A stretch of DNA of 64,000 nt from Acanthaster planci (taxonomy: Eukaryota; Echinodermata; Asteroidea; Valvatida; Acanthasteridae). Both the position numbers and the translations under genes were made by a program. Under the pieces are notes generated by a model, which saw nothing but the letters and a program-made list of their open reading frames with translations, searched no databases and had not been told where the DNA came from. Numbering within the stretch: position 1 is the stretch's first letter; each line of letters starts with the position of its first letter. The stretch lies in NCBI RefSeq assembly GCF_001949145.1, contig NW_019091394.1:1415647-1479646 (forward strand), given 5' to 3'. Positions 46,341-59,711 of this stretch are shown one piece after another.

Positions 46341-46657
46341 TTTAGGGGGAGGTAAATTACAGCTCGGCTGTGGTACATGTATGTGCTTTTATGTTTTGCT
46401 CTCTTTTTTTTCCCCCTCATTCTGAGAGCCTTTTGTAAACTGTAGAGCATCTTGCCCTGAAAAATGTTAAGCACGGGGGCAAATGGGAGAAAATGCAAGA
46501 AGTGGAATACAGCGAATGATAAATGTTGCTCTCACTAATGAAATTCTGACATGTACATGTACGATTTTCAAAACCGGGCTTTGGTCCGCGGTGTGGTTTC
46601 ATTTCCGGCTAAAGAACAGACTGATTGTGCCCTGTAAGTTGTGTGATCTACATTTAT

Positions 46658-46877
46658 AGTGGGTATCAAACATCAACAAACATGGCGTCCTCCCATAGCA
46701 AAGAGTGTATTAAGTGTTGTTTGCCAAAAAAATGAAGCTGTTCAGTGGTAGCCCTCAGGTCATCAGTACCGGTAGTCTGAGTACTGTAACGACCGTCAAC
46801 TTTATTTTTGGTAAATGACACGTGCGACTCTCTCTGCTGTGGGAGGACGCCATGTTTGTTGATGTTTGATACCCACT
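46658..46877. mobile_element. MITE family C
   Basis: A 220-base element. Left end AGTGGGTATCAAACATCAAC continues aaacatggcgtcctcccata, and the right end is its near-perfect inverted copy, about 45 bases long. The centre is non-coding. No target-site duplication is clear. Confidence 0.9.
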
Positions 46878-49447
46878 TCTGCATGTAACGGTAGGTCACA
46901 TGACTTACCGAGCACAATTACTGAGAAGCCTGCAATGTCCCAGCAGAACATGACAAGCTCATCTCCACCGATAAGGGGGGGGGCTAAGATTTGCCAAGTC
47001 ACACTTTGAGATGAGGCTGAGGTGTGGACCCTCTCTATCCTGTTTAAAGATTCATGCTTGTATAGGCATTGTGCGTTGGATGCAACATATACATGCACTG
47101 TATGTATGTACATGTACAACTGCAGAGTACAGTAATATATCATACATGTACATGTATTTCAGCCATTCTGATGATTCAGATGAATTGCACTGTGTGTGAC
47201 TTTTGTCCAGGCCAGGGCGACAGACTTGTTCAAATATGACCCGCAGGGCACAGAGATTTGGGAGAAGTGGTGTTACTGTTAGCATGTCCCCAGTGGATTG
47301 TGTCAGTCTTTGCCTTATGATGCTTTTTTTTTTGGAAGGGGGGGAGAGAGGAGGGGTTGGGTGGGAGAAAGGGTCAGTACATGTACATGTAGGTCGTTTA
47401 CAGCTGCATGTCCAGTCAGTGTTTGGTAAATAAACAAGGTACATGTAGGGTGGGAAAGGACCTCTGGCGATCCCCCATAGTATGATTGATTGTTTAAAGG
47501 GGCACAGCACTTGGAGGTTGAAGGAGTTTTGGCTTATTATTATTCTTTTTAAAGGCCTAAATTTCAGTCCGTCAGTTGAAATCATTGACTCTGTGTACCG
47601 GTACATATACAGACGTTGCAAAAAATTGGCTTGTAAGTAATCAGTCTTTTGGACATTAATTGGCCAGTATGCTTCAGAGCATGGTAAGTTATAACACAAC
47701 CTTGAAGATGCTGGTGGGCATAGCGAGCATGTGTGCACTCCTTGTGCAATAGTTGTCACGATGCATATGGCTGTAGTAAGTAGTTATCACCAGCATTAAG
47801 CCTGTACTACCACCATTAATAATAGCCAAAGGTGTCTGGCGTGCAGCTCTTCAGGAGCGTAAAGTCATTCCGAAGTGATGTCATATTTTGTCAATTACAT
47901 GTATGGCAGTTACCACAATGACAGGTGTGTCAGTTTTAACACATACAGGTACATGTACATGTATCCTCCACTTTGGTGATCTGGGCTTAACTTAAAGAAA
48001 CTGAAGGCTCTAGAGCGAATTGTTTCACTGGTAGCCGTGTCCATACCAGTACGCATGTACCATTACATGCACTTGGCGTGAAGCTCCAAGTGGGATGCCT
48101 GGTAATGTTAGGTGATCTTCCATTTGAGGTGACTTTTTGTGCTGTTCACACCAGGTACCAGTAGGCTGGACAGTGGAAATTTTCACCGGGACCACTGTTT
48201 GGCTTTAGCCTTTAGTAATATTTCCCAAATAGGTTGCTGGAGCTGTAATTCCGGAGCAAGTACACTGTACATGTACGGTACGTTCACTGTATCCATCAGT
48301 TAGTATTTATAGCAGAGAACCTCCATAATTGCTTGGCACTGCAGATTTTTTTTTTCTGTGCTCTCAAAGGTGTGCTGTGTTATAATTTCTTGTACGTTCT
48401 ATGCATATTTTCAAGCCCTCCTTGCTATCAGGGCCACTGAAAACAGAAAAACACGGTAAATGGTTCATAGTGAGTAATGCAACGTGGAATTTCTTCTATT
48501 TCCTCTCTCCCCTCAGCGCTCATTCATTCTTTAAGTTTAGTACATGTACCAGCCAGTGGTGGCGTAGCCAGGATTCTGAGCACGGGGCAAGGGGTTAACG
48601 GGAGTCTTCACGCTAAAGCGGGAAGGGGAGGGGGGGCTGATGGGATCAGGATATGCAAGTGGGAGGGGGGATGACTGGGGACGTCGATTTTTTCATGGGG
48701 GAGGGGCATGTGCTATCACACGCTCCCCCCCGCCACACCACAGTTCGGACTGGGATAAGTACTACATGTACATGTACATGTTCATCTATATGGAAGTGTC
48801 GCTTCACTGCAGACAGGTGTATTCGAACACATGTACACTGTACGTTCTAAAATGTACTGGTAAGTAAATATTGCACATGAAGCCACATGACCCTTGCTCT
48901 GTGGAAACTACTTGTACCTATACTTTTGTTAGTTATCCTCCACGGCGACACTACTGTTGCATGTACTGTGCACTGGAGGGTTGTGGCACATCATGTGAAT
49001 CCTTTAAATTTTGCATATAGATGGATCATCACACAGGACTGGCACTTGAAGTACCGGTACTTTACATGTATGCTGAGCTGTGTCTTGAATCAAGCCACGA
49101 AGCCGTGGTATGGACCAAATGGACCTGCATGTATAATGTACAACGTACATATGTGTACATGTTATTATTATTGGTTTATTATTGTTAAATCAAACTGTGT
49201 AGTGCAGAATGGCAGCCTGAAAGTTGAATTGCACTTGTACTGTTGGTACATGTAGTTACATCTTATTGATAAAAAAATATACACATTGTAATAAATATTG
49301 CAAGTAATAAAAAGTCTACAAATTGGATGTGGTATAAAAATACATGTATAAACATCAAATCAGGAGCACAAAACAGAACACAAAAATATCTCATCGCAAG
49401 TAAAAACAAACACAAAAAGAGCCAGGAAAGGCAAACTTAAAGTATAC

Positions 49448-50394
49448 ATTAACCCTAACCCTGCTACATGTAAATGCACCAGAGGTAAAAAGTTGGTGCA
49501 AGTTGGTGCATTTAGCAGGCATCGCAAGTCTTCTGGTGGTATGCATTCTGGTGCATTTAGCAGGCTTGGTGTTTACGCCCTAGCAACTAGTGCACCAGAA
49601 TGCACTGGTGCAATCCGGTGCATTTAGCAGGGTAGCTAGTGGTACCGAGAGCGACCTAAATTAGTTCACTGCACAATGCACCAATATGCACCANNNNNNN
49701 NNNNNNNNNNNNNNNNNNNNNNNNNNNNNNNNNNNNNNNNNNNNNNNNNNNNNNNNNNNNNNNNNNNNNNNNNNNNNNNNNNNNNNNNNNNNNNNNNNNN
49801 NNNNNNNNNNNNNNNNNNNNNNNNNNNNNNNNNNNNNNNNNNNNNNNNNNNNNNNNNNNNNNNNNNNNNNNNNNNNNNNNNNNNNNNNNNNNNNNNNNNN
49901 NNNNNNNNNNNNNNNNNNNNNNNNNNNNNNNNNNNNNNNNNNNNNNNNNNNNNNNNNNNNNNNNNNNNNNNNNNNNNNNNNNNNNNNNNNNNNNNNNNNN
50001 NNNNNNNNNNNNNNNNNNNNNNNNNNNNNNNNNNNNNNNNNNNNNNNNNNNNNNNNNNNNNNNNNNNNNNNNNNNNNNNNNNNNNNNNNNNNNNNNNNNN
50101 NNNNNNNNNNNNNNNNNNNNNNNNNNNNNNNNNNNNNNNNNNNNNNNNNNNNNNNNNNNNNNNNNNNNNNNNNNNNNNNNNNNNNNNNNNNNNNNNNNNN
50201 NNNNNNNNNNNNNNNNNNNNNNNNNNNNNNNNNNNNNNNNNNNNNNNNNNNNNNNNNNNNNNNNNNNNNNNNNNNNNNNNNNNNNNNNNNNNNNNNNNNN
50301 NNNNNNNNNNNAGCAGGGTACCCATGTGGGGTTTGGTGCATTCTGGTGCATTTAGCAGGGTCCTGGCAAATACCCCTTGGGGGTTAGGGTTAAT
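49448..50394. mobile_element. Inverted-repeat element enclosing the second gap
   Basis: Left edge ATTAACCCTAACCC then tgctacatgtaaatgcacca; the right edge, reverse complemented, reads ATTAACCCTAACCCCC and, about 22 bases further in, tgctaaatgcaccagaa. Between them a motif (g)gtgcatttagcagg recurs at least five times around the gap. This is either a terminal-inverted-repeat transposon with internal tandem repeats or a tandem array that defeated assembly. The ends resemble telomere-like CCCTAA repeats by chance or by origin. Confidence 0.7.
49694..50311. other. Assembly gap of 618 N
   Basis: A run of N within the repeat-rich element described above. Apparent open frames through it are artefacts. 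Confidence 0.99.
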
Positions 50395-52639
50395 ACTAGA
50401 AACATTAATTATGGAATCAGAATGAGAACATCACACTAGGCAAGGGGTAAAACCACACTCAAAGGAAACAGCTCCTTGCTATAGCAACCCGGTGATAGAT
50501 GGAATATTGCTATTTTGGTACCTACTGGTTCTACATCTCACCCTTGCGAGAAGGTGGGAATTTCTGAGAGTTATTTCTGGTAGGGGAAAGTACAGTATAG
50601 TGTGATATGTACATGCATGTACATGTACATGTATAGCTGTGCTTTGCTCTACCTCTATGCTTGTAGGAACTCTGTGTGGTTCTTCTTTGGAGTGAACTCC
50701 AGATGAACTATACTAATAAAAAATGTCCATGTAATATGCACCTGGAGGATTCCTAATCCCAGTGCACACACAGAACATAATGTAATGTACATGTACAGTA
50801 CAAACGTACATGTGTACATGTAGTTATGTACATGTACTGTACATTGTATGAACATGTACATGCACTTTACATGTACATGTAGGCTGAACAGCTTTGTATG
50901 GTCACAGGGTACAGTGCCAGTACTGCACTTAGCAGAGCTGCGACCTCCATCAACCAGGGCCTGTTTAGTTCCTTACTGTCCCCGAGCCCTGCTCTGCTCT
51001 GCCCTCATCTGGGTCATGGAATGCCAGCGTGCAGGAGGTCAGGCAGTCTGGTACTGTGGGAAAATATTTATAAATTTGAGAGTGGGAGAGAGTGAGAGGA
51101 AACGTAGAGGGATATATCCAGACAGTAGGGTAGCCAAGCCGGTGAAGGAAAACCGCTGAGGTGTACATTTTGGGCTGGGAGAGCCGTGCTGACTGTACAG
51201 ATGTGCTGGGTGTCGGATGTGCAGTGTACTGTACATGTACAGTGTTAGTAGTAGTATCCTTTTGTGAAGACTGTTCCCTGGACATTATGGTTAGTGAAGG
51301 AAAGGGGCTCCATGGAGAACTTTCTTTGCCCTAGGAGTGAATATGTCTCGACATGCCAAGAGTAAGTTTCATCTTTGTTGCATTTTAGTGAGAGTTATCC
51401 ATGTCTCAGTACATGTGCCGGTACCGCACATGTTGTGGCATTATGCTAGACAAACTTCCTGAAGGAATGTACATGTAGGTCCTAGTACAGTACTAAAACA
51501 TGTCTGGAGCAAGTCTGAAATCTCTGTTGTCTTTTGTTTAGACTTATTCATGTACTGGTGCACAGTCCTTTGCTGAACTGATTGTTTAAAGTCTGTTTTT
51601 GTAAGTTGACCGCAGGGGACCTGTTTTGTGCTGACTAACTTTCTATACTTGCGAGCACTATGCTTGTACTACAGGTGTAGCACCGTACTTACATGTACAT
51701 GTAGGGCACGTGTTCGTAAGTTGATAACACCATATTAAAGTAAGACTGACCCGTGTGGAAGCCGTTTTTGTTAAATCTCCAGCCAGCGAAATATTCACAC
51801 CATACATACACGTAGCTGATTGGAATGGAATGAGACAGAACTGGGCACTTGTTATTGTTTGTGTTTTTTAGTAAAGAACATATTCCTTCATACATGTACC
51901 ACACATATCACGACACACGATGGTACATGTACACCTGTACATGAACCAACGGATCCTTAATACTAGCACGGTACCGGTACATGGGCCAGAATACAGTTAC
52001 AGGTTGTCCGTTTTTATAGCTTTTTCTTTTCTAGTCCATTTTTCGCATCAGCTCAGTTCATATTTCAGGACCACTTGCGGTTTGCCTCTCACGCTTCATT
52101 ACAGTACCCAGGGGAACAGATGATGAAAAATCATTCATTGTGATAATATCAGAAACAATGGAATCAATTGGGATGTTTTTATTAGTCTAGTCAGCAGACT
52201 GTGGCAGCTGGCTGTATCCAGTCACGGTCTAACAAATCAATTTTGAGTTCAAAATCTGGCAATGAAAAGAGTATTACAACACAAGGGACAACAAACACAA
52301 ACGGACCGTCAACTTGCCCCACCGAATCCGGATGTAAGCAAGAAATAATAAGAGCTCATGTATAGGCACAGGTATAGTGAAAAAAAACGGTCTCCCCCCC
52401 CAAAAAAAAATCCTCCCTGCCCTGTCCAGCCTGAACCTTTGTATTTAGTCACGGCTTAACAAGTGGCATAACGACCGGATGTACCTGAAAGATAGGTTAC
52501 ATTACACTGGCGCCAGAAAGTGCACGTGTCTGATGTGCCCAGACAAAATTATGCATATCAAAGACTTTGTTCATTAAGAAATGCTCACGTAGGCTTACAG
52601 TACATGTACATTGCAATCGAAAATGAACCTCAAAATGGG

Positions 52640-52880
52640 GAAAAATTGTCACACTTTTTCCCATCTGGGAAAATGAATATTCGTTTCACAGATTTTTTCA
52701 CAGTGGGAAAATTTGTCACACTTTTTTCCTCTCTGTGGTAAAGGAAATTCACAACTTATTTCACAAGTGGGAAATTACTTTCACATCTTTTCACACCTGT
52801 GGGTAAAATGTCCACAGCTTTTCATGCATGGGGGAAAAAATTCACAACCTTTTTTTGTTTCACAAGTGGGAAATTTGCCT
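52640..52880 (+). repeat. Degenerate tandem repeats around a cacttttt(c)/gtgggaaa core
   Basis: A series of six or seven loose copies of ttcacaa/agtgggaaaatt/tcacactttttt, spaced 30-45 bases apart. It is strongly decayed, and no function is visible. Confidence 0.7.
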
Positions 52881-52975
52881 GTGAATGGTAATACTTTCCA
52901 CAATGTTACCCTGTCATTTTTGCAGGGTTAAGTTTCAGTTGCAGTGTACTGTGCGTGTACATTGACGCTGTACAG

Positions 52976-53372
52976 TGGACCTTTCCCAGGAAAAATGTAA
53001 ATAAGACAGGCGCATGCACACCACTGTGTGGCAAAGTTGCCGAAATCTGTGACGTAATAATATAAATGTCCATGCACGCCGCCACCATCGCCGTTTCTGC
53101 ACTAGTATAGTTGGACATGAGTGCCAAACTTAAAGACAAGGAATTGTCACTGTTCAATCTCATTAGACTGAGAACTTCACTTAGTTTCAAGAAAAGCGTG
53201 CTCAAGTATCGAACAAAGGTTATAATACGGTTTTGATTGACCTGCAATGAGCCAGGTTATGGTTACTAGCAGTTCACCTACACTGCTGACAGTGTTGATG
53301 GCCGCGCTTGCCAACCAGTGGTAGCAGGGCCCATGCGCCTGTCTAATTTGCATATTTCATGGAAAAGGTCCA
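52976..53372. mobile_element. MITE family D
   Basis: About 397 bases with inverted ends: TGGACCTTTCCCAGGAAAAA then atgtaaataagacaggcgca on the left, and the mirror at 53372 with several mismatches. The inner parts also pair loosely (ccactgtgtggcaaag against ccactggttggcaag). It is older than families B and C, judging by terminal divergence. Confidence 0.82.
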
Positions 53373-56300
53373 TTGAATTGAACTGATCTTGGCTGTGTCA
53401 ATCTTTGTTCAGTGGTATGCAGATGTCACTTCTACACAATCACAATTACTGAGAAATTGAACTTGTCACTGGTGTCAGGAGAGCACAGATTTGAATTTGA
53501 ATATTAATGAATAATGGGGGATTGAAATGAGAAAAAAAATTTCAACTTTAAATCATCATGGCCTCGGTATTCCCTTAGAAAAGAATTCTGCCGAATTTGT
53601 GATTTTGGGGATCAGAACACTTTCTTGACCTTGTTCTCGAAAGGAATTGCGTGGTAAATGGTGAACATGAATCAGTACATGCATGTTGGCATGACTGTCT
53701 AATGGGATGCTATTAGTTATCACACGAGCGCGAGTGGTATATGAGACACAGGTGCACTACATTACTCTATGTTCCAAGAGCGTGAGCGTGATAACAAATT
53801 TATCTTCAAACAAACTTGACGCGCAGTAAAGATGTAAAGGCCTTTGAATTTGTTACAGTCACCTTGAAATTGACAGTAAATTTTCCAGATGTGCATTTTG
53901 CTGTTGGCGCAATGCGTTGAATTAGAATTAGAACGCATTAGGCGGGGTTTAATATGAACCGCGCAATGCAGTTACATGTATGTATCACACAGTTTGTTGC
54001 CATGGATCGACCACTCAGAATTGAGAATTCAAGTTAGCTCGAAGATAAATACATGTCTGTATGTACTTAGTGACTTGTACATGTACATGTTCATTACTTA
54101 AATTGAATCCGAATTGTGGGGTTTGCAAGCAAGAAAGACATACAACTCTCCCCCCCAGATACAGTGGTCCTGTGAAGTGTGCACACAGAGTATCACTTCC
54201 CGGAAAAGTGTACAGAGTGGAATCGGGGTCATGACCCTGGCAATGCCATGTCAGGCACAGGCTGTGACAGGCACAGTGTTTATCGGTAGGCCAAACCATT
54301 TCTGACGTGTAGTTGATGCAGATGCTTATTCCTCCCTGAATTACCCCATCCCCTTCTTGGAGAGGCCACTGCTGTGGGATGAGTGTATGGTACGTAACTT
54401 TACATGTACTTCACTGAGGGTGACATTGCACTGAGATGTCGGACTTTGCTGACTATGTACGTGTACATGTGTTTGTCCAAATTGAGGAAAGGACACCCGA
54501 GTGTACATGCATGTTGATTTTATTGACAGCCTCAACATGGTACATGGTGGCCCTTTCCTGCCTTAAAATAGAAATTTTATTTTCACTTGTAAAGCCTGTG
54601 GAATGAACAGTAACAAAACAGACTTGAGAAGACCAACCTTTTTATCGTAAAATGTGTAAGTACATGTAGAGATTGGCCTTACATTGGTTTCACATTTTCA
54701 TTAGGTGTAGATCAAAACGGTTCGCTAGTATCTGACATTGAATGATGGGGGAAACCTGGCAGTTTGTTAATTGGCCTTGAATGATACACAGGTACCGGGT
54801 ATTTGTCTTTTGAAAGAATTACTTTTCTGATTCAAATTATGCGTTTAATGCTCTTCCGTTTCTGATAATGCCTGTTGGCTGTTATTATAGCTCCGCTGAT
54901 AAGGAGGAAGTTGCATTAAATATTTGAAGCCCACAAACTAATTTGATTCCTTGGAAAATTGACGCAAAAATGTGACATGGAACATACACCTACGTGTACA
55001 CTGTGTGTGCTTCCTCTATCAGGATTCAGCATTGATGTGAAGAAGAAGCGGAACCAGTATTTTTGCAGATGGAGGGGAGGGGCTAGGATGGGAGCGGGAA
55101 CCTCAGTACTTTTCAGGGAAAAACCAATAAAACGTGATGAACAATCGGCCACATTTGCTGCAGGTGTGCTGCGGTGTGTCCATCAGCATTTGACTTTGTA
55201 TACACGCATGTAGATGATATTGGTACGGGGTACATGTTGGTAAGACCCGATGTTTTGCCTGGCAGAGTGCCCTGACTCTTGGGGAGGGCTGAGACAAAAC
55301 CACTGGTGGTATGTCAGGATACTGTACTGTCACATGACCATACTAGGAATACGTATCTGATACATGTGTACAGTCTGTAATATGCTAAACTTGAGGCTGT
55401 TTGTTATACATGTACATGTAGGTACCAGGACAGTGTTAGTTATCGGGTACCTGGTACATGCCATGTACATGTACCGTATGTCAGTTTTTGGAATGTACAT
55501 TTTATATTTAAATGTTGCCTACTCATTTTGTAAACGTGCACAACATGTACATTCGTGTACAGTGTTAACGGTTACAACGTAATTTTTTCTCTCAAATACA
55601 TGTACCGGTACCGATAATAAGATATGTTGTGATTGTTGGCCACGAATTCAGGCTTTGGTCCCCGCAAACAGTCTGTCTTCTGTTCAAGTTTATTCTCAGC
55701 CAAGCATCCCCACTCAAATAATTGCATCGTGTACGGTAGTATGGAAATTCCCCAGACTACCCTGATCCCTCTCATCTGCCTCATTGGTCCATCGTACAGC
55801 ACCAAGCAGTACAAAGCTGATGTCATCGATAAGAGACTGCGGTCTGACTTTTATCATGCAAAAGCATGGGTCAGTGATTGATGAGTGGGGTGTGGAAACC
55901 TCGGTTTGAAGATGCTTCACTGGAGGCAGGTCATTACAGAGAAGCAGAAGTTTATATTCCAGTGAGTGAAAGACGTGTAGCTGAAAAATGGAACGATTAC
56001 TTCTACGAAGCATAATGGTGACATTGGTAATGATGGCTTGCAAAATTTACTGCGAAGCGAAACGAGTTCAGTGATGGATTCAGCCTTTAAACCCATGAAA
56101 ATGCACACTCTACCGTTATATCAGTAGAAAACTCTCAAATGTCGGGGAAGGGGGGATTTTAAGGAACTGGAAGAGGTTGGTTTGGTAATTAAATGGTTTC
56201 CAGTTGGAAAGTTTAAAAGGTTCAGTTCCCGAGGGCTGTGCGTGTGATGGGGGGATAATTGTTGCTAATGAGACCGTCTCTGATCAGCATCCTGTAACCC

Positions 56301-57835
56301 TTCGTGGTTTTGCCAAAAGGAGTGTTGCCTTGAGTAACATCCCTCCTGTGTACTAATAGGCGGACTAGAATTTGGCAGGGGATTTGCTGGCTGTAGTGTA
56401 GAAAATTATGTCCACAGTACATAAATTTGTACCAGCCTGGCAACCCGATAGTTTATCCCCCAGAATTCTAGCCTTTGATGGGCTCTGACTGCTTTCTACA
56501 TGTACAGGCATAGCACCATAGCGGTACATGTACTGTACATGTAGGCCCTTCATCTTTTAGTCCATGAACACCGATGGCCCACGAAAAGGCACCATGCTTG
56601 GTTTTCTGAATTTATTTTAGTTTTACCCATAAGCAAACCAAAGCAGGAGACACTATTATCGCTGATGCGTGAAATGAAAGAAAAGCCCTTTGTCTGGTTA
56701 GTCCAGGGGAATGCGAGAGTCAATTTTCAAAAGAACACAGGTGTGCTTTCACTGACGGTCATTTATGTTATAACAGCGGTATTTGTGCTAGGTTGCAGCA
56801 CTGGCAAAACGCGTGACACAATGCATGGATATCAAATGCTTGCATTAACTGGGCATTTAACCTGGAAATTATAAAATATTTACACATGTCTGCTTGTGCT
56901 TACTGCGTCACAAAGTGTGGAAAATTGACCAGATGTCGTACATTTACTGTCACAGTGTGTAGTAATGACCTCAGTTGTGTATCGCGCGTTTTGCTTGTTT
57001 TGTTGTGGGAAAAACAAATCGCACGAAAACTGCTCAATATTATTGACTTGATCCCGTGTGCTTGTTACTGGTATATTGTCTGAATTTTGCATCCGTTTAT
57101 GCTTGTATGTGTCTAGGCGAAATGGGATTATTTGTAATGCACTGCTGGCATCACCGTGGTGTCTCGGAGGCTGTTTTTGTTAGTTTTATTTAGTTACAAC
57201 AAATGCACTTACTCGAGCCTATCCGAGTGATACAAAGCTCTTGTTCTCTGTGGACAAATTTTGCATTTACCTCTATGCATCCACCTTGCAAGTTGCATTT
57301 TCAGTTAGGAATTGCACATTTACATGTATGTTTGAACTCAGTTTGTTTAGGACAGTAGCTTACAATGTACATGTACATATACAGTACATGTACATGTACG
57401 TGTGTACACCAAGGCGACTTGTGTACTTGCGTCATATATGTATAGCAGAGATGTACATGTTTAAAGGTCTCTTCAAGAGATACGAGGCCCCGTTTGGTAG
57501 AGTTGCCGAGTGGAAAGTATCGAATTTGCATATACATGTACCAGTACGTGCATTGGGGCTATCAAAGTTGGCTAGACAAATTTTTCTAAGGTTGTCAAAG
57601 TCAGCACAGGAACCAGTCATATCGGCACAAGTGGCATGAAGGCTTTTCTCGGTCTGGCTGGCAATGGCATTCAGTTATTGGTCTTTTTTTTTCTGACCAG
57701 AACCTTTGCCTGGTGGGCAAATGTACACGTATTTGCCTCAAATATACTTGAAACTGGCACCCTGTTTATCATGTCTACATGTACATGTACATGTAGATCC
57801 GAGGGAAGGTGAATGTTGCCAGGCTGGTTCTCTCA

Positions 57836-57858
57836 ATCTGGGAGAGAGAGAGAGAGTG
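57836..57858 (+). repeat. GA microsatellite
   Basis: A short (GA)n run, about eight units, in otherwise unique sequence. Confidence 0.7.
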
Positions 57859-59479
57859 TAGTTTTACCGCGCACTCCTTTTATTTCCTGTGTCAGCAACT
57901 TGTTGGAGCATTGTCTGCATTCTTTCCTCCCCCCCCACACAAATCGCCCGCCCGGGCGCTCAGCTGCAGTTCCCATTTACCCTACTGGCAAAAAGCCCAG
58001 GAGAACGGGTCCGAGTCAAAGGTCACGACCCTTTGGTGAGGCTCAGAGCAAAGGGGCTCTGAGGAAGGCTGGTAGAAACTTCATGGCCATTGACATGCAG
58101 TTGTTTAAACAACATTGGATGTGGATGCTGAACCACAGGAGTCCTTTGCCTTGGTGAAGTACACCAGCAGGGTTGTTTTTTTTTTTGTTGAGTCCAACCT
58201 CCTGGCTTAATTCACCACAGTATTTCAGGATCAATATTCCAGTATCACGCACATGGATTTTATAGGAGAGAGAGATACGTACGTTTACTGTACATCAAAT
58301 TTGTTCATCGGAGTGAGTTACCATGTGGGACCAACAGTGGTATTGTCTCCTGTTTGGGAGGTCTGGTAAGGGAATATGGTTTTGATATCATGTTCTTTTC
58401 CTGGTGTTGGGGTTTGTTTTATCAAAGGCTTCCGGAGGGTCAAACAATATTTGGCAGAGCTCCAGTGTTGTCCCTGGGGTTCCAGTGTCATAATGGGTGC
58501 TACATGTACATGTCTATATGTGCGCATACTGTATACATGTACATGTATGCACGGCCTGACTCCATTTTGAACCTGTTGGGGAAGTACATGTAAAAGCAAT
58601 GTGTAACTGCATCAACCATGGTAGACCCCTTGGTTGTCAGGATTGCTGTCTATTTTTTGATCACTGGGTTATCATACAGCTGTCCCCAAGGCCAACCAAC
58701 ACCAATTAGCCAGTATACATACATGTACAATGCAATGTACCGGTAACTAGTGTTTACTGTAGTAACTGAAAAGTTTATAGACTCTGCACACATGTACCAT
58801 GTCACTTTCCAGGACCTGACTGAAATGTAGTGTTTTCCCCCCAGACACTGGGTCCTCAATCTGCCAACTTCGACGTGATTTTTCATACATCTTAGGGTTA
58901 GAGGCAAGGAACAGTACACATACATGTACTTCACTACTTGCCTACTGGTGCATGGTAATGATTGTAAATGTGGCAATTGGTGAAGTTGGTAGAAATCTGC
59001 ATGTACATGTACATTTATGTTTAAATCTGATGAGCTTCCGGTATTTTTTTCCCCCTCAGCAATCAGCATAATGTAATGCGTTCATATTATACCTTGGGAA
59101 AAACAATATTGTGGGAAGAAAATCACCGGAGGCCCAGTGGGGTTTCTGTTAGAATACTTACTGGTTAGTGTGGTTGCAGACATCCTGCAGAAATATTGCC
59201 CGGAACTTTTGAGAGATTGTGGTTAATTTGCAGTTTCTGGTTAAAGGAGAATACTTTGCCGGGAAGTCTTTCAAAATTTCATGAGGTCAAAGTCATTTTT
59301 CTGGACTTTTCCTCAATGCCGGGTACGCAGTGTACCGAGATGGATATTGTGTAACATACTTGTGATTGCTGCACATGACTATTGTGAAGATGTAGATGCA
59401 GTAAAAAAATGAACTTGATAGTTGAACTTTATATTTTTTTCACAGGATTTTGTTGCCATTGGCCTACATGCATATTTGG

Positions 59480-59711
59480 GTAACTCCAGAAATTAGGGGT
59501 CCATTTTTTTGTGTCCCTGTTACCTCTGACATGATGTTGTAAGTTCAGAACACATTTTCTCTTTCCAAGAGATATAAATGAATGCTAATTACCTGCCAAA
59601 CAAATGGAAATAGTTTGAAAACAATTCTGGTGATATTTCCATGTAACAAAGGCCAGATGTAACAGGGACAAGAAAATGTCACAATTTTGGACCCCTAACT
59701 TCTGGAATTAA
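59480..59711. mobile_element. MITE family E
   Basis: A 232-base element with ends GTAACTCCAGAAATTAGGGG and its inverted partner (GGTTAATTCCAGAAGTTAGG); the pairing continues through ggtcca and tgtccctgttac(c/a)tctg. No open frame of note. Confidence 0.87.

Noticed and set aside
47052-47759. Open frame of 235 codons on the minus strand
   Set aside because: The composition is driven by TACATGTA-derived Tyr-Met, Cys-Thr and His runs. There is no domain, no splice context and no homology that I can recognise.
49656-50425. Open frames of 219-249 codons across the second gap
   Set aside because: They consist of unknown bases.
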